DNA of 64,000 bases. It comes from Hyperoodon ampullatus (Eukaryota; Chordata; Mammalia; Artiodactyla; Ziphiidae). The notes under the pieces were generated by a model, which searched no databases, was not told the DNA's origin, and saw only the letters and a list, made by a program, of their open reading frames with translations. Both the position numbers and the translations under genes were made by a program. Position 1 is the first letter of the stretch. The number at the start of each line of letters is the position of its first letter. The DNA lies in the NCBI GenBank assembly GCA_949752795.1, contig CATKHW010000287.1:124001-188000 (forward strand), in the 5' to 3' direction. This document shows positions 26,083-39,994 of the stretch, piece by piece.

Positions 26083-27821
26083 CACTTGGGACTGAGACGA
26101 TTGGTGAGATTGGGTGAGCAAATGCAGACCCTTTAAAGCAATAATGCATGGCACCCATTCCATGGGTCCGAACTCTCCAGGTTGAAGGGAATATTACTAC
26201 AGCTATAACATGTGCGGGAAACCTAGAGAACGGACACACTGTGAATACGAAAGGTTTCTAAAACTCAACGCATAGTCCCTCCCCTGGTGCTCCGGTTTGA
26301 CTTTCCGTCTGCTTTACTATCAACCTCCCAACTTGGAGAGACAGCCCCTTTAACCTCTTGGTTCGCACAGGTTGCCAATTTGGCAGAGGATGAAAGGGAA
26401 GAGGGAGAACCAATGAGAGAGTAGCTGTTAGGCATTTGGACGGGCACATATCACTGTAATTTCCCGGCAGGAAGAAGAATTAACCAAATTCTCAGCCACC
26501 CACCGGGAACCAGTATAGGTCCTGAACCAAAATTTTGGACTTGCGGTCAGCTCACCAAAAGCGAGTTGAAAAATGGAACTCAGGGGCACAGCAATTCACA
26601 AACTGGCCGAGTAATAAAGGACAACTATCGTCCAAAAATCTGTTGAGGGAAGGCAACGAGGCGGACTTGAAAGCGAGGCAGAATAGCAGGAAACAGATTT
26701 CAAGAGGTACGTTGGAATCGCCTTTAAAGCACAGGAAGAGGGGCACAACTTCGACAATGATGCACTTGGCCAAAAAGGGCGTATGCGTTTTCTCCTGAAT
26801 ATATTCAGGAGAAAACGCATACGCCCTTTTTGGCCAAGCAAGCAAGCGGGCAATGCAAATCTGCACTACAAAGAAGTATCACTTCCCACCGGTCAAAAGG
26901 GACATCCACAAAATGTGTAAGAACAAGAAAGGCAAGACAGGCCCTGGAGAACAGGGAGCCTTGTTATGCTGATGGGCGGGATGTAAATTGCCAACTGCCT
27001 CTCTGGAGGAGTGCATTCTGTTCCCTAAAACAAGTAAAGAACAGAGCTACAGAGCCAAGGGCACTACCAGTCTAGGGAATATACCTTGGGAAAACTGAAA
27101 ATCAATAAGACAGAGCCACCCCAAAATTTAGGGCTGCACTACATACAAGGGCCTCAACTTGGATACACCTTAAGTATCCCAGAAAATATAAACATGGTTC
27201 AAAAAATTGTGGTACTTACGTACGATGGAATATCCCTCAGCCATGAAATCAATGTCATAAGACCAGTAGCAGCAAAATGGGTGGATTGAGGTACGATGAT
27301 TCTAAGTGAAATAAGTCACACAGAAAAAGAAACTTATCATAAGATATCACTTATGAAGATCCTGTAAACATGGCTACACTTGAACTGAGTTAGGAAAGAG
27401 AACAGTGTCTCACATTTAGAAAACACTCTTATACCTGCTTAAGGGGGAAGGAGAGGTGGGGTGATGCATAAAACCAGAGTTTGATATAAGCACAGGTACC
27501 GTTCCAAAAACCAACTATGGAATAGACAAGACCTACACCGTCCTCAGCGAAAGGGACTCAAAACCCCATATTTCCCGCAGAGGAAAATATCTGACTAGTA
27601 AGAATCTTAAAACCTATGTATTGATATGTCTCCGTAAGGGAATCAAGTGTGTCTAGACTGGCATAAACATGGCAGCGAGAATCAGCTCAAACCCACTATA
27701 AAAAGGAATTTCAAAAACAAAACAAAAAAACTGGGAAATTCTTTACAATTCCTTCAGGGTCTCTGATGAAGGCTGGAATGACCCTATCTACAACGACAGC
27801 TGGATGTGGCATAAGGAGGGA
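26083..27821 (+). repeat. Satellite unit 16
   Basis: First half has atggaactcagg (near 26,573), shared with unit 17. Second half has the gattga stop (near 27,285), shared with unit 15. gcactacatac near 27,136 is private. Confidence 0.95.
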
Positions 27822-29560
27822 CACTTGGGACTGAGACGATTGGTGAGATTGGGTGAGCAAATGCAGACCCTTTAAAGCAATAATGCATGGCACCCATTCC
27901 ATGGGTCCGAACTCTCCAGGTTGAAGGGAATATTACTACAGCTATAACATGTGCGGGAAACCTAGAGAACGGACACACTGTGAATACGAAAGGTTTCTAA
28001 AACTCAACGCATAGTCCCTCCCCTGGTGCTCCGGTTTGACTTTCCGTCTGCTTTACTATCAACCTCCCAACTTGGAGAGACAGCCCCTTTAACCTCTTGG
28101 TTCGCACAGGTTGCCAATTTGGCAGAGGATGAAAGGGAAGAGGGAGAACCAATGAGAGAGTAGCTGTTAGGCATTTGGACGGGCACATATCACTGTAATT
28201 TCCCGGCAGGAAGAAGAATTAACCAAAGTCTCAGCCACCCACCGGGAACCAGTATAGGTCCTGAACCAAAATTTTGGACTTGCGGTCAGCTCACCAAAAG
28301 CGAGTTGAAAAATGGAACTCAGGGGCACAGCAATTCACAAACTGGCCGAGTAATAAAGGACAACTATCGTCCAAAAATCTGTTGAGGGAAGGCAACGAGG
28401 CGGACTTGAAAGCGAGGCAGAATAGCAGGAAACAGATTTCAAGAGGTACGTTGGAATCGCCTTTAAAGCACAGGAAGAGGGGCACAACTTCGACAATGAT
28501 GCACTTGGCCAAAAAGGGCGTATGCGTTTTCTCCTGAATATATTCAGGAGAAAACGCATACGCCCTTTTTGGCCAAGCAAGCAAGCGGGCAATGCAAATC
28601 TGCACTACAAAGAAGTATCACTTCCCACCGGTCAAAAGGGACATCCACAAAATGTGTAAGAACAAGAAAGGCAAGACAGGCCCTGGAGAACAGGGAGCCT
28701 TGTTATGCTGATGGGCGGGATGTAAATTGCCAACTGCCTCTCTGGAGGAGTGCATTCTGTTCCCTAAAACAAGTAAAGAACAGAGCTACAGAGCCAAGGG
28801 CACTACCAGTCTAGGGAATATACCTTGGGAAAACTGAAAATCAATAAGACAGAGCCACCCCAAAATTTAGGGCTGCACTGCATACAAGGACCTCAACTTG
28901 GATACACCTTAAGTATCCCAGAAAATATAAACATGGTTCAAAAAATTGTGGTACTTACGTACGATGGAATATCCCTCAGCCAGGAAATCAATGTCATAAG
29001 ACCAGTAGCAGCAAAATGGGTGGATTCAGGTACGATGATTCTAAGTGAAATAAGTCACACAGAAAAAGAAACTTATCATAAGATATCACTTATGAAGATC
29101 CTGTAAACATGGCTACACTTGAACTGAGTTAGGAAAGAGAACAGTGTCTCACATTTAGAAAACACTCTTATACCTGCTTAAGGGGGAAGGAGAGGTGGGG
29201 TGATGCATAAAACCAGAGTTTGATATAAGCACAGGTACCGTTCCAAAAACCAACTATGGAATAGACAAGACCTACACCGTCCTCAGCGAAAGGGACTCAA
29301 AACCCCATATTTCCCGCAGAGGAAAATATCTGACTAGTAAGAATCTTAAAACCTATGTATTGATATGTCTCCGTAAGGGAATCAAGTGTGTCTAGACTGG
29401 CATAAACATGGCAGCGAGAATCAGCTCAAACCCACTATAAAAAGGAATTTCAAAAACAAAACAAAAAAACTGGGAAATTCTTTACAATTCCTTCAGGGTC
29501 TCTGATGAAAGCTGGAATGACCCTATCTACAACGACAGCTGGATGTGGCATAAGGAGGGA
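27822..29560 (+). repeat. Satellite unit 17
   Basis: Has atggaactcagg (near 28,312), then cagccaggaaatc in the second half (near 28,977). ccaaagtctcag near 28,222 is an allele otherwise typical of the array edge. Confidence 0.95.
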
Positions 29561-31299
29561 CACTTGGGACTGAGACGATTGGTGAGATTGGGTGAGCAAA
29601 TGCAGACCCTTTAAAGCAATAATGCATGGCACCCATTCCATGGGTCCGAACTCTACAGGTTGAAGGGAATATTACTACAGCTATAACATGTGCGGAAAAC
29701 CTAGAGAACGGACACACTGTGAATACGAAAGGTTTCTAAAACTCAACGCATAGTCCCTCCCCTGGTTCTCCGGTTTGACTTTCCGTCTGCTTTACTATCA
29801 ACCTCCCAACTTGGAGAGACAGCCCCTTTAACCTCTTGGTTCGCACAGGTTGCCAATTTGGCAGAGGATGAAAGGGAAGAGGGAGAACCAATGAGAGAGT
29901 AGCTGTTAGGCATTTGGACGGGCACATATCACTGTAATTTCCCGGCAGGAAGAAGAATTAACCAAATTCTCAGCCACCCACCGGGAACCAGTATAGGTCC
30001 TGAACCAAAATTTTGGACTTGCGGTCAGCTCACCAAAAGCGAGTTGAAAAATGGAGCTCAGGGGCACAGCAATTCACAAACTGGCCGAGTAATAAAGGAC
30101 AACTATCGTCCAAAAATCTGTTGAGGGAAGGCAACGAGGCGGACTTGAAAGCGAGGCAGAATAGCAGGAAACAGATTTCAAGAGGTACGTTGGAATCGCC
30201 TTTAAAGCACAGGAAGAGGGGCACAACTTCGACAATGATGCACTTGGCCAAAAAGGGCGTATGCGTTTTCTCCTGAATATATTCAGGAGAAAACGCAAAC
30301 GCCCTTTTTGGCCAAGCAAGCAAGCGGGCAATGCAAATCTGCACTACAAAGAAGTATCACTTCCCACCGGTCAAAAGGGACATCCACAAAATGTGTAAGA
30401 ACAAGAAAGGCAAGACAGGCCCTGGAGAACAGGGAGCCTTGTTATGCTGATGGGCGGGATGTAAATTGCCAACTGCCTCTCTGGAGGAGTGCATTCTGTT
30501 CCCTAAAACAAGTAAAGAACAGAGCTACAGAGCCAAGGGCACTACCAGTCTAGGGAATATACCTTGGGAAAACTGAAAATCAATAAGACAGAGCCACCCC
30601 AAAATTTAGGGCTGCACTGCATACAAGGACCTCAACTTGGATACACCTTAAGTATCCCAGAAAATATAAACATGGTTCAAAAAATTGTGGTACTTACGTA
30701 CGATGGAATATCCCTCAGCCATGAAATCAATGTCATAAGACCAGTAGCAGCAAAATGGGTGGATTCAGGTACAATGATTCTAAGTGAAATAAGTCACACA
30801 GAAAAAGAAACTTATCATAAGATATCACTTATGAAGATCCTGTAAACATGGCTACACTTGAACTGAGTTAGGAAAGAGGACAGTGTCTCACATTTAGAAA
30901 ACACTCTTATACCTGCTTAAGGGGGAAGGAGAGGTGGGGTGATGCATAAAACCAGAGTTTGATATAAGCACAGGTACCGTTCCAAAAACCAACTATGGAA
31001 TAGACAAGACCTACACCGTCCTCAGCGAAAGGGACTCAAAACCCCATATTTCCCACAGAGGAAAATATCTGACTAGTAAGAATCTTAAAACCTATGTATT
31101 GATATGTCTCCGTAAGGGAATCAAGTGTGTCTAGACTGGCATAAACATGGCAGCGAGAATCAGCTCAAACCCACTATAAAAAGGAATTTCAAAAACAAAA
31201 CAAAAAAACTGGGAAATTCTTTACAATTCCTTCAGGGTCTCTGATGAAAGCTGGAATGACCCTATCTACAACGACAGCTGGCTGTGGCATAAGGAGGGA
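29561..31299 (+). repeat. Satellite unit 18
   Basis: Private changes: ctctacagg (29,651), gcggaaaacc (29,692), cctggttctcc (29,761), cgcaaacgccc in the right palindrome arm (30,294) and ggtacaatg (30,768). Second half resembles the trimer position 1 type (gaggacag, ggctgtggcat). Confidence 0.95.
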
Positions 31300-33038
31300 C
31301 ACTTGGGGCTGAGACGGTTGGTGAGATTGGGTGAGCAAATGCAGACCCTTTAAAGCAATAATGCATGGCACCCATTCCATGGGTCCGAACTCTCCAGGTT
31401 GAAGGGAATATTACTACAGCTATAACATGTGCGGGAAACCTAGAGAACGGACACACTGTGAATACGAAAGGTTTCTAAAACTCAACGCATAGTCCCTCTC
31501 CTGGTGCTCCGGTTTGACTTTCCGTCTGCTTTACTATCAACCTCCCAACTTGGAGAGACAGCCCCTTTAACCTCTTGGTTCGCACAGGTTGCCAATTTGG
31601 CAGAGGATGAAAGGGAAGAGGGAGAACCAATGAGAGAGTAGCTGTTAGGCATTTGGACGGGCACATATCACTGTAATTTCCCGGCAGGAAGAAGAATTAA
31701 CCAAATTCTCAGCCACCCACCGGGAACCAGTATAGGTCCTGAACCAAAATTTTGGACTTGCGGTCAGCTCACCAAAAACGAGTTGAAAAATGGAGCTCAG
31801 GGGCACAGCAATTCACAAACTGGCCGAGTAATAAAGGACAACTATCGTCCAAAAATCTGTTGAGGGAAGGCAACGAGGCGGACTTGAAAGCGAGGCAGAA
31901 TAGCAGGAAACAGATTTCAAGAGGTACGTTGGAATCGCCTTTAAAGCACAGGAAGAGGGGCACAACTTCGACAATGATGCACTTGGCCAAAAAGGGCGTA
32001 TGCGTTTTCTCCTGAATATATTCAGGAGAAAACGCATACGCCCTTTTTGGCCAAGCAAGCAAGCGGGCAATGCAAATCTCCACTACAAAGAAGTATCACT
32101 TCCCACCGGTCAAAAGGGACATCCACAAAATGTGTAAGAACAAGAAAGGCAAGACAGGCCCTGGAGAACAGGGAGCCTTGTTATGCTGATGGGCGGGATG
32201 TAAATTGCCAACTGCCTCTCTGGAGGAGTGCATTCTGTTCCCTAAAACAAGTAAAGAACAGAGCTACAGAGCCAAGGGCACTACCAGTCTTGGGAATATA
32301 CCTTGGGAAAACTGAAAATCAATAAGACAGAGCCACCCCAAAACTTAGGGCTGCACTGCATACAAGGACCTCAACTTGGATACACCTTAAGTATCCCAGA
32401 AAATATAAACATGGTTCAAAAAATTGTGGTACTTACGTACGATGGAATATCCCTCAGCCAGGAAATCAATGTCATAAGACCAGTAGCAGCAAAATGGGTG
32501 GATTCAGGTACGATGATTCTAAGTGAAATAAGTCACACAGAAAAAGAAACTTATCATAAGATATCACTTATGAAGATCCTGTAAACATGGCTACACTTGA
32601 ACTGAGTTAGGAAAGAGAACAGTGTCTCACATTTAGAAAACACTCTTATACCTGCTTAAGGGGGAAGGAGAGGTGGGGTGATGCATAAAACCAGAGTTTG
32701 ATATAAGCACAGGTACCGTTCCAAAAACCAACTATGGAATAGACAAGACCTACACCGTCCTCAGTGAAAGGGACTCAAAACCCCATATTTCCCGCAGAGG
32801 AAAATATCTGACTAGTAAGAATCTTAAAACCTATGTATTGATATGTCTCCGTAAGGGAATCAAGTGTGTCTAGACTGGCATAAACATGGCAGCGAGAATC
32901 AGCTCAAACCCACTATAAAAAGGAATTTCAAAAACAAAACAAAAAAACTGGGAAATTCTTTACAATTCCTTCAGGGTCTCTGATGAAAGCTGGAATGACC
33001 CTATCTACAATGACAGCTGGATGTGGCATAAGGAGGGA
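31300..33038 (+). repeat. Satellite unit 19
   Basis: Begins cttggggctgagacgg and has aatctccactac (32,075), agtcttggga (32,286), aaacttaggg (32,340), cagccagg, and cctcagtgaaag (32,759). The last of these replaces cctcagcgaaag and is kept by units to the right, so the unit bridges the two array domains. Confidence 0.95.
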
Positions 33039-34777
33039 CACTTGGGACTGAGACGATTGGTGAGATTGGGTGAGCAAATGCAGACGCTTTAAAGCAATAA
33101 TGCATGGCACCCATTCCATGGGTCCGAACTCTCCAGGTTGAAGGGAATATTACTACAGCTATAACATGTGCGGGAAACCTAGAGAATGGACACACTGTGA
33201 ATACGAAAGGTTTCTAAAACTCAAAGAATAGTCCCTCTCCTGGTGCTCCGGTTTGACTTTCCGGCTGCTTTACTATCAACCTCCCAACTTGGAGAGACAG
33301 CCCCTTTAACCTCTTGGTTCGCACAGGTTGCCAATTTGGCAGAGGATGAAAGGGAAGAGGGAGAACCAATGAGAGAGTAGCTGTTAGGCATTTGGACGGG
33401 CACATATCACTGTAATTTCCCGGCAGGAAGAAGAATTAACCAAATTCTCAGCCACCCACCGGGAACCAGTATAGGTCCTGAACCAAAATTTTGGACTTGC
33501 GGTCAGCTCTCCAAAAACGAGTTGAAAAATGGAGCTCAGGGACACAGCAATTCACAAACTGGCCGAGTAATAAAGGACAACTATCGTCCAAAAATCTGTT
33601 GAGGGAAGGCAACGAGGCGGACTTGAAAGTGAGGCAGAATAGCAGGAAACAGATTTCAAGAGGTACGTTGGAATCGCCTTTAAAGCACAGGAAGAGGGGC
33701 ACAACTTCGACAATGACGCACTTGGCCAAAAAGGGCGTATGCGTTTTCTCCTGAATATATTCAGGAGAAAACGCATACGCCCTTTTTGGCCAAGCAAGCA
33801 AGCGGGCAATGCAAATCTGCACTACAAAGAAGTATCACTTCCCACCGGTCAAAAGGGACATCCACAAAATGTGTAAGAACAAGAAAGGCAAGACAGGCCC
33901 TGGAGAACAGGGAGCCTTGTTATGCTGATGGGCGGGATGTAAATTGCCAACTGCCTCTCTGGAGGAGTGCATTCTGTTCCCTAAAACACGTAAAGAACAG
34001 AGCTACAGAGCCAAGGGCACTACCAGTCTAGGGAATATACCTTGGGAAAACTGAAAATCAATAAGACAGAGCCACCCCAAAACTTAGGGCTGCACTGCAT
34101 ACAAGGACCTCAACTTGGATACACCTTAAGTATCCCAGAAAATATAAACATGGTTCAAAAAATTGTGGTACTTACGTACGATGGAATATCCCTCAGCCAG
34201 GAAATCAATGTCATAAGACCAGTAGCAGCAAAATGGGTGGATTCAGGTACGATGATTCTAAGTGAAATAAGTCACACAGAAAAAGAAACTTATCATAAGA
34301 TATCACTTATGAAGATCCTGTAAACATGGCTACACTTGAACTGAGTTAGGAAAGAGAACAGTGTCTCACATTTAGAAAACACTCTTATACCTGCTTAAGG
34401 GGGAAGGAGAGGTGGGGTGATGCATAAAACCAGAGTTTGATATAAGCACAGGTACCGTTCCAAAAACCAACTATGGAATAGACAAGACCTACACCGTCCT
34501 CAGTGAAAGGGACTCAAAACCCCATATTTCCCGCAGAGGAAAATATCTGACTAGTAAGAATCTTAAAACCTATGTATTGATATGTCTCCGTAAGGGAATC
34601 AAGTGTGTCTAGACTGGCATAAACATGGCAGCGAGAATCAGCTCAAACCCACTATAAAAAGGAATTTCAAAAACGAAACAAAAAAACTGGGAAATTCTTT
34701 ACAATTCCTTCAGGGTCTCTGATGAAAGCTGGAATGACCCTATCTACAACGACAGCTGGATGTGGCATAAGGAGGGA
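33039..34777 (+). repeat. Satellite unit 20 (dimer type A)
   Basis: Type A markers: cagacgcttt (33,081), agctctccaaaa (33,505), cagggacacagc (33,536), gaaagtgaggcag (33,626) and acgaaacaaaa near its end (34,672). Also acacgtaaagaac and aaacttaggg. Confidence 0.95.
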
Positions 34778-36516
34778 CACTTGGGACTGAGACGATTGGT
34801 GAGATTGGGTGAGCAAATGCAGACCCTTTAAAGCAATAATGCATGGCACCCATTCCATGGGTCCGAACTCTCCAGGTTGAAGGGAATATTACTACAGCTA
34901 TAACATGTGCGGGAAACCTAGAGAACGGACACACTGTGAATACGAAAGGTTTCTAAAACTCAAAGAATAGACCCTCTCCTGGTGCTCCGGTTTGACTTTC
35001 CGACTGCTTTACTATCAACCTCCCAACTTGGAGAGACAGCCCCTTTAACCTCTTGGTTCGCACAGGTTGCCAATTTGGCAGAGGATGAAAGGGAAGAGGG
35101 AGAACCAATGAGAGAGTAGCTGTTAGGCATTTGGACGGGCACATATCAATGTAATTTCCCGGCAGGAAGAAGAATTAACCAAATTCTCAGCCACCCACCG
35201 GGAACCAGTATAGGTCCTGACCCAAAATTTTGGACTTGCGGTCAGCTCACCAAAAACGAGTTGAAAAATGGAGCTCAGGGGCACAGCAATTCACAAACTG
35301 GCCGAGTAATAAAGGACAACTATCGTCCAAAAATCTGTTGAGGGAAGGCAACGAGGCGGACTTGAAAGCGAGGCAGAATAGCAGGAAACAGATTTCAAGA
35401 GGTACGTTGGAATCGCCTTTAAAGCACAGGAAGAGGGGCACATCTTCGACAATAACGCACTTGGCCAAAAAGGGCGTATGCGTTTTCTCCTGAATATATT
35501 CAGGAGAAAACGCATACGCCCTTTTTGGCTAAGCAAGCAAGCGGGCAATGCAAATCTGCACTACAAAGAAGTATCACTTCCCACCGGTCAAAAGGGACAT
35601 CCACAAAATGTGTAAGAACAAGAAACGCAAGACAGGCCCTGGAGGACAGGGAGCCTTGTTATGCTGATGGGCGGGATGTAAATTGCCAACTGCCTCTCTG
35701 GAGGAGTGCATTCTGTTCCCTAAAACAAGTAAAGAACAGAGCTACAGAGCCAAGGGCACTACCAGTCTAGGGAATATACCTTGGGAAAATTGAAAATCAA
35801 TAAGACAGATCCACCCCAAAATTTAGGGCTGCACTGCATACAAGGACCTCAACTTGGATACACCTTAAGTATCCCAGAAAATATAAACATGGTTCAAAAA
35901 ATTGTGGTACTTACGTACGATGGAATATCCCTCAGCCATGAAATCAATGTCATAAGACCAGTAGCAGCAAAATGGGTGGATTCAGGTACGATGATTCTAA
36001 GTGAAATAAATCACACAGAAAAAGAAACTTATCATAAGATATCACTTATGAAGATCCTGTAAACATGGCTACACTTGAACTGAGTTAGGAAAGAGAACAG
36101 TGTCTCACATTTAGAAAACACTCTTATACCTGCTTAAGGTTGAAGGAGAGGTGGAGTGATGCATAAAACCAGAGTTTGATATAAGCACAGGTACCGTTCC
36201 AAAAACCAACTATGGAATAGACAAGACCTACACCGTCCTCAGTGAAAGGGACTCAAAACCCCATATTTCCCGCAGAGGAAAATATCTGACTAGTAAGAAT
36301 CTTAAAACCTATGTATTGATATGTCTCCGTAAGGGAATCAAGTGTGTCTAGACTGGCATAAACATGGCAGCGAGAATCAGCTCAAACCCACTATAAAAAG
36401 GAATTTCAAAAACAAAACAAAAAAACTGGGAAATTCTTTACAATTCCTTCAGGGTCTCTGATGAAAGCTGGAATGACCCTATCTACAACGACAGCTGGAT
36501 GTGGCATAAGGAGGGA
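34778..36516 (+). repeat. Satellite unit 21 (dimer type B)
   Basis: Type B markers: catatcaatgtaa (35,142), gcacatcttcg (35,439), ttttggctaagc (35,522), gaaaattgaaaatc (35,785), gaaataaatcac (36,003) and cttaaggttgaag (36,134). Private: ccgactgcttt near 35,000 and ctgacccaaaa near 35,217. Confidence 0.95.
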
Positions 36517-38255
36517 CACTTGGGACTGAGACGATTGGTGAGATTGGGTGAGCAAATGCAGACGCTTTAAAGCAATAATGCATGGCACCCATTCCATGGG
36601 TCCGAACTCTCCAGGTTGAAGGGAATATTACTACAGCTATAACATGTGCGGGAAACCTAGAGAAAGGACACACTGTGAATACGAAAGGTTTCTAAAACTC
36701 AAAGAATAAACCCTCTCCTGGTGCTCCGGTTTGACTTTCCGGCTGCTTTACTATCAACCTCCCAACTTGGAGAGACAGCCCCTTTAACCTCTTGGTTCGC
36801 ACAGGTTGCCAATTTGGCAGAGGATGAAAGGGAAGAGGGAGAACCAATGAGAGAGTAGCTGTTAGGCATTTGGACGGGCACATATCACTGTAATTTCCCG
36901 GCAGGAAGAAGAATTAACCAAATTCTCAGCCACCCACCGGGAACCAGTATAGGTCCTGAACCAAAATTTTGGACTTGCGGTCAGCTCTCCAAAAACGAGT
37001 TGAAAAATGAAGCTCAGGGACACAGCAATTCACAAACTGGCCGAGTAATAAAGGACAACTATCGTCCAAAAATCTGTTGAGGGAAGGCAACGAGGCGGAC
37101 TTGAAAGTGAGGCAGAATAGCAGGAAACAGATTTCAAGAGGTACGTTGGAATCGCCTTTAAAGCACAGGAAGAGGGGCACAACTTCGACAATGACGCACT
37201 TGGCCAAAAAGGGCGTATGCGTTTTCTCCTGAATATATTCAGGAGAAAACGCATACGCCCTTTTTGGCCAAGCAAGCAAGCGGGCAATGCAAATCTGCAC
37301 TACAAAGAAGTATCACTTCCCACCGGTCAAAAGGGACATCCACAAAATGTGTAAGAACAAGAAAGGCAAGACAGGCCCTGGAGAACAGGGAGCCTTGTTA
37401 TGCTGATGGGCGGGATGTAAATTGCCAACTGCCTCTCTGGAGGAGTGCATTCTGTTCCCTAAAACACGTAAAGAACAGAGCTACAGAGCCAAGGGCACTA
37501 CCAGTCTAGGGAATATACCTTGGGAAAACTGAAAATCAATAAGACAGAGCCACCCCAAAACTTAGGGCTGCACTGCATACAAGGACCTCAACTTGGATAC
37601 ACCTTAAGTATCCCAGAAAATATAAACATGGTTCAAAAAATTGTGGTACTTACGTACGATGGAATATCCCTCAGCCAGGAAATCAATGTCATAAGACCAG
37701 TAGCAGCAAAATGGGTGGATTCAGGTACGATGATTCTAAGTGAAATAAGTCACACAGAAAAAGAAACTTATCATAAGATATCACTTATGAAGATCCTGTA
37801 AACATGGCTACACTTGAACTGAGTTAGGAAAGAGAACAGTGTCTCACATTTAGAAAACACTCTTATACCTGCTTAAGGGGGAAGGAGAGGTGGGGTGATG
37901 CATAAAACCAGAGTTTGATATAAGCACAGGTACCGTTCCAAAAACCAACTATGGAATAGACAAGACCTACACCGTCCTCAGTGAAAGGGACTCAAAACCC
38001 CATATTTCCCGCAGAGGAAAATATCTGACTAGTAAGAATCTTAAAACCTATGTATTGATATGTCTCCGTAAGGGAATCAAGTGTGTCTAGACTGGCATAA
38101 ACATGGCAGCGAGAATCAGCTCAAACCCACTATAAAAAGGAATTTCAAAAACGAAACAAAAAAACTGGGAAATTCTTTACAATTCCTTCAGGGTCTCTGA
38201 TGAAAGCTGGAATGACCCTATCTACAACGACAGCTGGATGTGGCATAAGGAGGGA
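36517..38255 (+). repeat. Satellite unit 22 (dimer type A)
   Basis: Type A markers repeat those of unit 20 (cagacgcttt 36,559; agctctccaaaa 36,983; acgaaacaaaa 38,151). Private: agaaaggacac near 36,661 and aatgaagctcag near 37,006. caaagaataaaccc near 36,699 is shared with units 24 and 26. Confidence 0.95.
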
Positions 38256-39994
38256 CACTTGGGACTGAGACGATTGGTGAGATTGGGTGAGCAAATGCAG
38301 ACCCTTTAAAGCAATAATGCATGGCACCCATTCCATGGGTCCGAACTCTCCAGGTTGAAGGGAATATTACTACAGCTATAACATGTGCGGGAAACCTAGA
38401 GAACGGACACACTGTGAATACGAAAGGTTTCTAAAACTCAAAGAATAGTCCCTCTCCTGGTGCTCCGGTTTGACTTTCCGTCTGCTTTACTATCAACCTC
38501 CCAACTTGGAGAGACAGCCCCTTTAACCTCTTGGTTCGCACAGGTTGCCAATTTGGCAGAGGATGAAAGGAAAGAGGGAGAACCAATGAGAGAGTAGCTG
38601 TTAGGCATTTGGACGGGCACATATCAATGTAATTTCCCGGCAGGAAGAAGAATTAACCAAATTCTCAGCCACCCACCGGGAACCAGTATAGGTCCTGAAC
38701 CAAAATTTTGGACTTGCGGTCAGCTCACCAAAAACGAGTTGAAAAATGGAGCTCAGGGGCACAGCAATTCACAAACTGGCCGAGTAATAAAGGACAACTA
38801 TCGTCCAAAAATCTGTTGAGGGAAGGCAACGAGGCGGACTTGAAAGCGAGGCAGAATAGCAGGAAACAGATTTCAAGAGGTACGTTGGAATCGCCTTTAA
38901 AGCACAGGAAGAGGGGCACATCTTCGACAATGACGCACTTGGCCAAAAAGGGCGTATGCGTTTTCTCCTGAATATATTCAGGAGAAAACGCATACGCCCT
39001 TTTTGGCTAAGCAAGCAAGCGGGCAATGCAAATCTGCACTACAAAGAAGTATCACTTCCCACCGGTCAAAAGGGACATCCACAAAATGTGTAAGAACAAG
39101 AAACGCAAGACAGGCCCTGGAGGACAGGGAGCCTTGTTATGCTGATGGGCGGGATGTAAATTGCCAACTGCCTCTCTGGAGGAGTGCATTCTGTTCCCTA
39201 AAACAAGTAAAGAACAGAGCTACAGAGCCAAGGGCACTACCAGTCTAGGGAATATACCTTGGGAAAATTGAAAATCAATAAGACAGAGCCACCCCAAAAT
39301 TTAGGGCTGCACTGCATACAAGGACCTCAACTTGGATACACCTTAAGTATCCCAGAAAATATAAACATGGTTCAAAAAATTGTGGTACTTACGTACGATG
39401 GAATATCCCTCAGCCATGAAATCAATGTCATAAGACCAGTAGCAGCAAAATGGGTGGATTCAGGTACGATGATTCTAAGTGAAATAAATCACACAGAAAA
39501 AGAAACTTATCATAAGATATCACTTATGAAGATCCTGTAAACATGGCTACACTTGAACTGAGTTAGGAAAGAGAACAGTGTCTCACATTTAGAAAACACT
39601 CTTATACCTGCTTAAGGTTGAAGGAGAGGTGGGGTGATGCATAAAACCAGAGTTTGATATAAGCACAGGTACCGTTCCAAAAACCAACTATGGAATAGAC
39701 AAGACCTACACCGTCCTTGGTGAAAGGGACTCAAAACCCCATATTTCCCGCAGAGGAAAATATCTGACTAGTAAGAATCTTAAAACCTATGTATTGATAT
39801 GTCTCCGTAAGGGAATCAAGTGTGTCTAGACTGGCATAAACATGGCAGCGAGAATCAGCTCAAACCCACTATAAAAAGGAATTTCAAAAACAAAACAAAA
39901 AAACTGGGAAATTCTTTACAATTCCTTCAGGGTCTCTGATGAAAGCTGGAATGACCCTATCTACAACGACAGCTGGATGTGGCATAAGGAGGGA
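38256..39994 (+). repeat. Satellite unit 23 (dimer type B)
   Basis: Type B markers repeat those of unit 21 (catatcaatgtaa 38,620; gcacatcttcg 38,917; ttttggctaagc 39,000). Private: gatgaaaggaaagag near 38,561 and gtccttggtgaaag near 39,713. Confidence 0.95.
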
